64,000 nt of DNA, from the NCBI GenBank assembly GCA_020809705.1, contig CP085826.1:3596001-3660000 (forward strand), in the 5' to 3' direction. This DNA comes from Calonectria ilicicola. Its lineage: Eukaryota > Ascomycota > Sordariomycetes > Hypocreales > Nectriaceae. The notes under the pieces were generated by a model. The model ran no database searches. It saw only the letters and a list, made by a program, of their open reading frames with translations, and was not told where the DNA came from. Every line of letters starts with the position of its first letter. Position 1 is the first letter of the stretch. The position numbers and the translations under genes were made by a program. This document shows positions 55,137 through 64,000 of the stretch, piece after piece.

Positions 55137-58100
55137 TTAAACAGTTGTGCTTCTTAACGTCTTGAATCGTTCCTCAAAGGATTTCACCTGCTCGGCTTCA
55201 AGGATCTTCTGCAGCCTGCGCGTCTCCCGCACAGCCGCCTCTCGCTCTTCCTGCAGATTCAACACTTCGATCTGCGCCACACTCATCTTGGACACAACTT
55301 CTTGCATCTCGGTCTCGGTATCCCCAAGAGCCTTCTCGAGCTCAGAAACGCGGTCTCGGAGAGCGCTCACCTGAGCCGCATCCTCATATGTCTTCTCCTC
55401 GAAGTTGCGGGGTGAGAGGGGGAATCGTGGGGAGAGGGGGCTCAGGAGAGAAGGTTTGCGGAGTGATTGGAAGTGAGGAGATCGCAGCCCTCCAAGTCCT
55501 GGGGAGCTATCCATACGAAGAAGCTGCTCGTTGTGCGCCTCTCGGATCGCCGAGATCTCTTCCTCATGGCGGGTAACTCGGTCCTCGGAGGCGGTCTGGG
55601 CTGCAATGAGTTTGTCCTCCATATCCTTAAGGCGAACCTGAAGGTTAGCAATACGATCCGAGTTGGTCTTGCGATCACTGTCACCTCGGGCAACCGTGGC
55701 GGCCAGACGATCCCGAAGCTCGGCATTGGTAGCCAGTTGGTGTTGAACCTGGGAAGCGAGCTCCTCAACACGGCGAGCTGATTCGACCAGCTCGTCGGCA
55801 AGAGCTCGCTCGCTCTCGAGGGCCTTGCTCTCACTGGCGCTCGCATTTTCGAATTGCGTCTTGAGAGCCTCAATCTCATGTTTAGCTGCGTCTCGCTCAT
55901 CGACAGCAATAGATAGAGTACGCTCCAGGCGTTCCATCGCTAGCTGTGTTCGCTCATCAGAGCCTGTCTCTTGCTCAAGCTTCTTAATGTGCTCCAGAGA
56001 CTCCATGTAGGCGGCCTGGAGGCCTTCGTATGCCTTCTGGAGAGACTCAGAGGTAACAGTGCCTCCAGCAACATCGAAGGACCCGCTTTCAGTGCTAGAT
56101 CCACTGGCGCGGGCGACGGAGGGAGGAATCAAGATATCCTTTTCCTGGAGAAGGTCACGAAGGAGAGCAATCTCTTCCTCGGCTCTGTCGAGGTCCATCT
56201 TCAGACCACCCAGACCCTTCTCAACTTGCCACTTTTCCTCCAGGGCGTCCTCAGCCCTACGGCGAAGGACATTGATCTCGGTTCGCAAATTGGAAATATC
56301 TCGCTCGAATCCGCCTCGTCGAGGCGAATCTGACATCAGCCTCTCGCGCTCAGCTTGAAGAATGCGAATCTTCTTCTCATTCTCTCGGTTCTGAAGCTCC
56401 TGTCTTTCCAACAAGTTCTTCAAAGCGCCGTGAAGAGCATCTCTCTGGGCCTCGACGTCCTTAAGTCGCTCCGAAAGAGCCTCACGGGACTCACCCTGGA
56501 CATTCTTGACGCTGTTGGATCGAGAAAGATGAAGAGCTGGGGGTCGCTGATGGCGGAAAGAGCCGGTGGCAACACTGTTGGATCGAGAAAGACCGCCTGA
56601 CATACCACCCGACAGAGTACCGGACATTGCGCGGGACATTCGGTTCATAGGGGGTGTCGAAGTACCAGGCATCATACTAGACATGGTGGTTTGTCGCAGA
56701 GTGTCATTCTCCTTCCTGAGCAACTCAAGCTCCTGCTGCATCTTGCTAGACTCATATGTCAAGTTGGTGTACTCAGATGCCTCAGCCTCGAGGCCCTCGA
56801 CACGTGCCCTGAGCTGAGGGAGAACCTCCTCTCGCAAGTTGTCTCGCTCATTGCAGGCATCCTTTAGTTCGCCCCGAAGAGCGGAGAGCAAATCTTCAAA
56901 GTTGTTCTTAACGGTGCGTTCCTCTGAGAGTCGCCTCCTAAGGTCGCCGCAGGTATTCTCAAGCTCCTTGAGTCGTCCATTGGCATCCATGTTGTTAATC
57001 TCGGCGATGTCAATGTGGGAGGCTCTCTCAGCCAGGCGCTTAATCTGGAGATCGAGCTCTTTTCGCTTAGCCCTCTCTTCCTGTAGCTTACTAGTCAGTT
57101 CCAGGCGAATTGAAGCCTTTTCCTGCTCGGATCTTCTTTGGATCTTTTGAACCTCATCGCGGCTCTGCTCGTACTCGCTCATTTTAGCAGAGCTATATCC
57201 AGAATCCGAAAAGTAGTCGCTGCTTCTCTTTCCGGGAGCTTGTGGGTTGCCAATTTGTTCCTGAAGCCGGTCGACAAGGTCCTCCAAATCCATCTCGCGA
57301 CGGATGGAAGACGCCAGCTCGTGGCTGATGGCCTTCAACTCGTCCTCCATTTCTTCGAGCTGTGCGTTGGTTGGGTGTGATACAGATAAAAATGATTCGC
57401 GATAGTTGATATTCGCATGCGACTTGGAGCCTTCCGTAAAAGAATTGTTGGTGTATGGCGTATCATTGGCACCAAGTCTCATAGGAGACACAGGTGTCGA
57501 TATAGAAGAAAACTCGGTGGCCGAGGGTGAGGGTGCGGGCCCATTCCAGGTGAAGAGCGAAGCAAATGGTGAGGCCGGAGCGGCACCGGCGGGAGACCTA
57601 GGCAAAGGCTTGTTGAGCTGAGGCGACGAAATTGATGGCGCTGACCTTGGCGACTGTGTTCCTGATTGCGACTCGTCCAGAGGCGGCGTTACAGATATCT
57701 TCTCAAGCTTGAGGTGGGGAGGGGCCGGCTTAGGTGCTGATAACATGGGTGCTGGGAAGTCGTTTAGATTAATATTATCGGAGTAGACAGAGTCGGCGTC
57801 GATGTCTGAGTTGGCGTCAACGGCGAGATGGTGGACCACGGGCTCTTTGCCGCCAAAGTCCGACTCGTCCTCTTCTTCGTCGCTATCCGACTGGCGGGCG
57901 TCCGCAATGGTTTCAGGCAAGGCGTGGGAAACAGAATCTGACTTGTGATCTGGAATCAGATCGTCATACCCGTCAAGCACGTCAGAGAAGTCAGACCCCG
58001 AGGGGGAGGGGCTGAGGGCCGGGGCTAGAATGTGTCGCGACTCAACAGAGTCAGCAGCGTGAGAAGCCAGAGTCGCGTTGGGGGGACTGTCAGAGAAAGA

Positions 58101-58642
58101 TTCCAGTGAGCAGAGTGTTCCAATGAAATACGAGGTGGTGTGGAGGAGACTTACTTGCACGCCGGCGGCAACGCGCTGGCTATGCTCTGACTGGTAGAGA
58201 ACTCGTAAAGAGTCGGGCTATCCACCAAACAGGACCTTGCGAACCGCTGTTCAGGCTTGGGTAGCTCAATTGGGGAAGGCAGAGGAGATCCAGAGGAAGA
58301 GTAGCGAATGGCTACAGAGGAGGCTGCCGAGGACAAGGGTTTGCGCTTGATCGGTTTGGGCACTGGGGGTTCGGCGGCAGTTGGAACGGCGGAGGTGGGA
58401 AGGCCGTCAGGCGTTTGAGGTCTCGTATGGACAACGGAGTTTCCAGGCGAGGCAGGCGCTTGCTGACGGTGGGTGTCACTCTGGCGGTGGGGTGATGATG
58501 ATGTAGGTGCAGAAGTGTCGGGGCGACTACACGAAGACGAGGCAGAGCGAGCGTCAAAGGCAGTATCAGAGTATGTATCAGAATCCGATGAGGGCGGCAA
58601 CGGGACCCCGGGCCCATCGGCTGCAGCCAGGGCGGGTTCCAT
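55137..58642 (-). CDS. Long coiled-coil protein of unknown function
   Basis: Exons are 58642-58155 and 58086-55137, giving 1145 aa. The first ~430 residues are disordered (Ser/Pro/Asp-rich, many SP sites, one acidic run SDEEEDESDFGG). Heptad-rich coiled coil then runs almost to the end, broken by a Ser/Gly/Met-rich insert with two copies of LSRSNSV (about residues 670 and 700) and by a Pro/Ser segment with repeated LSPLSPRFPLSP. No motor, kinase or membrane segment is visible. Such proteins are usually structural, at the spindle pole, septum, Golgi or cell tip, but I cannot place this one. The RSNS and SP sites look like targets of basophilic and proline-directed kinases. The splice joins PPAC to NPPNATLASHA in frame. 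Confidence 0.85.
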
Positions 58643-59714
58643 ATTTGGGGGATGGGCCACGAGAGGCTGGCTGCTATAGCTTGAGTAGTAGTCTGGTACC
58701 GAGTCGTAGGACAGGCGGCAGCGGCGTCAAGTTGTGACTTGCACAAGGGGCGATCAATGTGCGCACAGCAAGCGAAGCAAAGCAACCAACGCCGGCAATG
58801 GATAAGGAGAGGGGCGTGGGTGGTTGTGTGTGAGTGTGATGTGATGTGTATGAGAGATGTGGATGTGGCGCGGCAGCAGAAAGAGAGAGGGCGTGTAACC
58901 CTGGACCGTTAGACCCCAGCTCGCGGCCGACTAGCTTTGTGTTAAGGCCGAATCTAGCTCTTGGCTTGGCTCTGGTGCTACCTGGCCCATGTGATGTTAA
59001 AAAAGAAGCGACGCGGGAAAGGGATAGAGAAGAAGAGAAAGAGAGGGCTAAGGGTTGTCTGGCTCGACAATGATTGACGATCAGAGGGAGAGGCGAGAGG
59101 CCGGTGGCACGTATGGCCGCCGCAGACCAGGGCTCCCTGCGATTTAGCGGCTTTGGGGCGCCACGAAGGGGCCGCTGGGCGCAACCTCCAGTGGAGCGAA
59201 AGTGCGGTTCAGTGGGGATTTTCGGCGGTGGATCCGTGGCTAGCAGTGGGAATAGGGGGCCCCCAGCCAGGTTAGCGGGTCCAGCCACTTAGAGCGCGAG
59301 TGTGCCTGGCCGTGCTCAGTGAGGGGCGCCAAAAACGTGGGTGGAATAAGGGAGCTCCAACAGCTTATTTTCCGTTGGAGGGAGCAGGGGCTCTGGGGAA
59401 GGATGGGGGTTTGCAAATGAGCGAGACACAGCCAACAGGCAGCCAAGTGTCTCTATGCGAGCGCTGGACAAGACAATCCCTTGTCCCAGGGGGAAACAGG
59501 TCAGGTACAGGTAAACCGACCGAAGGTCAACAAGCCGTTTTGGGTAATTTGGGGTGCAGAGATCCCTGGCCAGGGTGGTGAGGACAGGGGCAGCTTCAAT
59601 CCAGGGGGATGGGGATGGCGCCGGGCCAGGGGTTGAGAAGGGAGACGCCGCTGGAGAGGCCGGGGTGCAGCAGGGGTCACAAGCGGTGGCGGCGGCGGCG
59701 GCAGCTTGGCCCTC

Positions 59715-59749
59715 GATGCGATGCGGTGCGATGCGATGCGATGCGACGC
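59715..59749. repeat. (GATGC)n array
   Basis: Six GATGC-type pentamers with single-base variants (one GGTGC, one GACGC) are in tandem. This is the same unit, on the opposite strand, as the GCATC array at 38745-38763. Confidence 0.9.
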
Positions 59750-61918
59750 AAGCTCTAGTGCAGCGCGGTGCTTTTGCGGCACGGCGTCGTTGATGATTTT
59801 ATGACGGTGGGGTCGCCCGGATTCAATGAGTGAGGCACAGCGGGCACTAAAGTTGGGATGATTGAGACAGACAATGATTTGTGCAACAAATTGATTGAAT
59901 GAAATGAACCCTGTGACGACCTTTGTGTTTGTTTCGTCTGGTTGGTGGGCGGTGGAACGACGGAAACACTGCTCTAAAAGTAGAGAGGGACGCGGCCAGG
60001 GAGTGGTCAGGGACCAGCTTAGGATCAAAGCTGTCTGTCTGTCTGGTGGAGGCAAGCAAGGGGGAAGCAGAGGAGGAAGAAGGGCGGGGGAGGAAAATGG
60101 CCCTCCAGCAGAGAGGATTGATTGATTTGATGACGAAACCCTGGGACGCGACAAGAAAAGGTTTCCTCGACATTCCCGTCGGCGTATTTTTTGCCTTTGT
60201 CGATTCCTCGCCAGCGACAAGAGCTTTTAAAAGCAAGTTTCACCACGCGTGCTCCCGCATCGCAGGGCCCCACGGCGGCGCCAATGGGATATTTTGCCCC
60301 GGTCCGCAGCACGTAGCCGCCCGTCGTGATGCATTCCGACCGTACATGATGCGTGTCTGACCCCGTCCGTTGCGCGCGCGAGCTGTCACTTACACCTTCT
60401 TCGCGAACAATGGAACAAAACGGTGCTCGGTGTGGAGGCTGTCGTGTGCCCGGCGTAACCGCCGCCTCATCCCGGGCTATCCTGGCCTTGTGCAAGCATA
60501 ACCGCCAGCGTTAACCGTACGACCCAAATCCACCACTCAAGGCGGCTCCCCAATCTTCATGGCAAGTCTGTGCGGGGCTTCAAATTTCACGGCATAATTG
60601 CCCTGGACCAACGACGACGCGTCTACGCCGTGGCAAACGGGAATGTCTAGGTGGAGACATCCAATATGATGCTGTTTATTGCTAGAAGCCATTTTTCGCC
60701 ATTTTCTAGCCTCACTGCGCTTCCCATTGGCTCGAGGCCCGCTCCCTGTCACAGCCTGCCAAGTCGACGGTTCAATATTGCATCAATAAAAAAAAAAAAA
60801 AAAGAAAGACACATGCAGCCTCACCTTCAAGGACACCGTGTACGCGGTGCAATTTCTCCACGGGGCTATCGGCTAACGGCAATGCACCCACGCCCCGGAT
60901 AACTGCACACATACCTGCGGACTCTTCGGCGTGCGATTGACTACCGAGCAATTGAATTGCACTCAAACCTTGCTTAGTGCCATGATCCCAGGGCCGAACC
61001 GGTGGTCAGTCCATCTATCTTCCTGGAAATGATGATCGATCCGTATTCCTCACACCACCACCATCCATGCCTCAAATTTGACGCCATTCCTCCGTATTCA
61101 CAGGACCCTGAATATTCGTACATTGCTCTGCGGCGCATCACGCAGAGTCGTATTCCCGTGAACTCTGATTTGTTTCATCACCCCTCGGGCACATTCCCCC
61201 AAGCCCCCCCATGTGTCTTGGATAACCCCCTGATTCGTCACGTCCCTCTTAATTGAGCTTCTCATTCTTCTAGTTCCCCGAGCTGCCAAGCCACTCCTCC
61301 GTAATACATGATACCTTTTCCAAACAATCCCTCCCTCCTGTTTCTTATCAGGTTCCCTTTGTTGCGGGGAATGGATGGGCCAAGTGTCCATGTACGAGGT
61401 GCCACGACAACGGGCAAACTCAATGGCCCATCAAGGAAACATGGCATCCGAGCACAAATAAGTCTCACCCCAATCTAAGCACAGCACCGAATCATTGTGG
61501 TAAACGGGCGATTGCTGGACCCACAGGCCTAAATGGGCTTTGTCACAGCCAGTTCATTCACTTGATTGGATTGACATAACCGCCCCCAACTCAGCCGCCC
61601 AGGTTGGTGCCATTTACGGCTCAAGCAGTCTACACCGAAAGGGGGCTTAATGGTTTCTGTGGCGAATGTCAGCGATGGTATCCCAGATTTTTTTCCATCA
61701 GCATGGCTTAGGTCCGCCACAGTCTTTAGGCGCCTCAACTAATCGGAATCACTCTTTAATATGGACGGGAAAGACCGGCCCGGTGCATGAGGTGTTGGGT
61801 CAGCTTAGTTTAATGGAAGCCTACAATACCCATTGGAAAATTGTGCCCCTGTGACTTCCTTGCCTTTGGCAGCATGGAACCCAACCGCCCAAAGACATCA
61901 ATCTGATAGCAAAAGAAA

Positions 61919-61960
61919 GAAAATAAATAAATAAATAATAATAATAATAATAATAATAAG
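61919..61960. repeat. (AAAT)n(AAT)n compound microsatellite
   Basis: AAAT units change into about eight AAT units within an AT-rich intergenic stretch. Confidence 0.9.
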
Positions 61961-63207
61961 TCCTACATATAAATTATTTGTTTATTTATAATTTGGCTGA
62001 AATGTGGTGGGAAAAGGTAGACCGAGTGCAATCTTTTCGGGATTGTGCTGGACCTTCAGCTGCATTAGAGATTTGCTCTCACGTAAACGTCTAGGCAACC
62101 CACCAATGCTCACCCAATAGGAGCTAGTAACTGCATCAGGATAATTCATTCCCCAAGTCGTGGGGTGTGTTCTAGCTCAGCTGCGGTCATCACCGATGTA
62201 GTCTTCTGGATTAGTGGCGCCAATTGTGTCATCAATTCTAACTTGTCAGTCTGTCATTTGCCGCTAGCCTTAATTTTTGGTCCCGTCCAGCTGACTTGAC
62301 ATAATTGGTAGTGCCTGAACTATTAGAAGACCAAATTCGTACAGCAATCCCATGCTAAGACCAAAAACTCCATCTAACATAGTCACGACCCAGCTGAAGC
62401 GTAGAAACCAGTGATTTTAGTGTGTCTGCAGAGTGACGGCCATCCCGGTTGTGGAAATTCGGCGGCTATAGGGTACGCTCCATGTCAGCTCACCAGAATA
62501 TCACTGGTCGGAGGTGAGATGGTGTCACTTTTTAGTGCATAATCTCAGGAACCATTTCGCCCTCGGGTTTATCACACACTCGGGGACTACCGATTAATTT
62601 TAAACCCCCGAAAACAACTACGTGGTGTCTACGTGGTGGCTGCACGCCTCCGCATGACTTGCTTTTGCCCCAGATATCGGGATATCTATGCACCCTCAAT
62701 TGACGTCATGTCTCAGTCACACACCCCTTCGGGATTCGAGACCGAGACCAGTCTAGACTAATGAGAAGCTGACCTGCAGGTGGTGACGGATCAGGGAACT
62801 CGAATGGAAGCGTGTACCATCCCATGTTCTGCTACCCTGGATCGGGTTGGCCAGCCTCGTCACCCAATCTCCCTACGGACGTCACTACTCGCGCAATGGT
62901 TGCTGATGAACTAGAGAGAAAAAATCTTACCTATGTGACTATGGCAGATATCCAGATCACTATAGCGAATTTAAAAGCAAGATTTGTTTGATACACCAAT
63001 ATGAATCAATTTGTGTATTGGCCAGAGGAATACCTATTCCATGCTAAACCATACTTATAAAAGTTACACATATATAGAATACTACTACTGAACTCATTCA
63101 AAGCACCAATGTATCCCGACCGTGATCATCGAAACAACAGTAACGCCGCACACACTCTACACACTCATATTGTGTTTCGAGCCAAACATGAGCAGAAACA
63201 CGCAGGA

Positions 63208-64000
63208 CTAAGGGCTTCCTTTCGGCATTAAAGACCAAAGTCCGCTGCATGCACACTTCCGCTGTTGCGTCAACACAAAGGTGAAACCAGGGCGGCTTCC
63301 AAACACATCTTCCATGACTGCTGCGCATCGTGTGCACCTTCGCCATTGCTGAGAAGGCGAGGGCTTGATTTCCATCCGCTTGAATACGTCAACGTAGAAC
63401 ATGCCCTTGGCCTTCTTTGCTGCTAGACTGCGCTTGTCGTCCTGCACTTCAAGAAGGTCGTAATTGGAAAAGAACAGTTGTGATGGATCAGTAAGGTTTC
63501 GGAACGACTTGAGGTCCTTGTTGAAGAATTTGATCATGACCTGAAGGAATGCGGGAGGGGGGGCAGCAGAGAGAAGCAAGGCCAACTCGAACTGAATTCG
63601 AGTTGTTTTGACGGCCATGTCGATTTGCTTCCCTTGAGGGGCGTTCGGCTGCGCCTTTACAAACGCTGGCAGGTATGTCTGATATGACTGTCGAATGTCA
63701 TTGCCGAGAAATGTTAACAGTTTCTCAAACTCGGCCACTTTCACAACCCCAGATGATGTGACTTGCTGCATCCTCTGATAGGCTTGTTGCAACCGAGGAG
63801 CCAGCTTACCGGCCGTCGATGGATCTGCTGATTGCCTTCGGTAAAAGTCGATGGCCCTCGTACTTAGAGCTTCCAAATGTCCAAGACGACGGCATATTGC
63901 GGAGAGGAACCCTCGACTTGAAGAACTGAGAAGGAAATGCAGAGAAATATTGTTCTTCTCGTGCAGATAAGGCGCGATTTCGCTAAACCGCTGTGGAATT
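63208..64000 (-). CDS. MED16: Mediator subunit 16 (MED16/SIN4), C-terminal part
   Basis: The gene runs off the window: the frame is open from the stop at 63208 to base 64000, about 263 codons of the C-terminus. It contains the metal-binding-like end typical of fungal Med16: QWRRCTRCAAVMEDV, then PGFTFVLTQQRKCACSGLW. Upstream helices (LLTFLGNDIRQSYQTYLPAF, AVKTTRIQFELALLL) agree with the family. Med16 sits in the Mediator tail and connects activators to RNA polymerase II in the nucleus. No intron is visible in this part. The start lies outside the window. Confidence 0.85.
   Translation of the reverse strand, partial: IPQRFSEIAPYLHEKNNISLHFLLSSSSRGFLSAICRRLGHLEALSTRAIDFYRRQSADPSTAGKLAPRLQQAYQRMQQVTSSGVVKVAEFEKLLTFLGNDIRQSYQTYLPAFVKAQPNAPQGKQIDMAVKTTRIQFELALLLSAAPPPAFLQVMIKFFNKDLKSFRNLTDPSQLFFSNYDLLEVQDDKRSLAAKKAKGMFYVDVFKRMEIKPSPSQQWRRCTRCAAVMEDVFGSRPGFTFVLTQQRKCACSGLWSLMPKGSP

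Larger units (their letters stand above)
58643..63207. other. Long region without a recognised gene
   Basis: About 4.6 kb between the coiled-coil gene start and the MED16 stop. It contains a GATGC array (59715-59749), an A-run (60785-60801) and an (AAAT)n(AAT)n tract (61919-61960). Open frames at 59501-60220 and elsewhere overlap on both strands and lack domain character. The segment from about 61850 to 63100 is more AT-rich than the rest. No tRNA or TE signature was found. Confidence 0.45.

Overview
The window is nuclear DNA of a filamentous ascomycete (Pezizomycotina; by gene style probably a Sordariomycete, which is an inference from memory, not a search). The evidence is short introns of about 45-140 bases with GT..AG ends and CTAAC/CTGAC-like branch sites, CCACCATG-type starts, CT-rich leaders, dispersed single-gene transcription units, an intron-bearing tRNA gene, and proteins typical of fungi (Zn2Cys6 regulators, RTG2, a Mep/Amt ammonium transporter, a questin-oxidase-like protein). 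There are no operons, CRISPR arrays, IS elements or clear transposons. I rebuilt exon structures by hand from splice signals and reading-frame continuity.

Layout. 0-3 kb: promoter and RTG2 (+). 3.1-7.75 kb: two tandem, related zinc-cluster regulators (-) separated by a spacer carrying a 27-bp-arm inverted repeat. 7.75-12.5 kb: a long non-coding stretch that ends in a TATA box and an apparent ~1 kb leader for a large low-complexity/globular protein (+, 12.5-15.9 kb). 17.5-21.4 kb: an F-box/leucine-rich protein (-) with an E/Q-K-P repeat. 21.4-24.2 kb: no gene seen. 24.2-29.7 kb: a SNF2-family ATPase and a UBE3D-like E3 protein (both -). 30-31.3 kb: a questin-oxidase-like protein (+), divergent from UBE3D. 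31.8-34.4 kb: RAD17 (+). 34.8-36.7 kb: ADE16/17 (-). 37.6 kb: tRNA-Leu(AAG) (-). 38.9-39.9 kb: an SGNH/GDSL esterase (+). 40-41.4 kb: CSN4 (-). 42.4-43.4 kb: PXMP4 (-). 44.2-46.6 kb: a family X DNA polymerase (-). 47.4-49.2 kb: an ammonium transporter (-). 49.2-53.1 kb: no gene seen. 53.1-54.05 kb: a small membrane protein with an in-frame stop (-). 55.1-58.6 kb: a long coiled-coil protein (-). 58.6-63.2 kb: no gene seen. 63.2-64 kb: the C-terminal end of Mediator MED16 (-), running off the window.

The genes are mostly housekeeping and do not form a pathway cluster. Three of them (SNF2 ATPase, RAD17, polymerase lambda-like) act in genome maintenance, but they are scattered among unrelated genes and I read this as chance. 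The most unusual items are the paired regulators with a shared atypical zinc-cluster spacing and shared intron positions, the inverted repeat between them, the membrane-protein gene interrupted by one TAG codon, and the unresolved frame changes in the middle of the UBE3D-like gene. I found nothing that I can defend as a new biological system.
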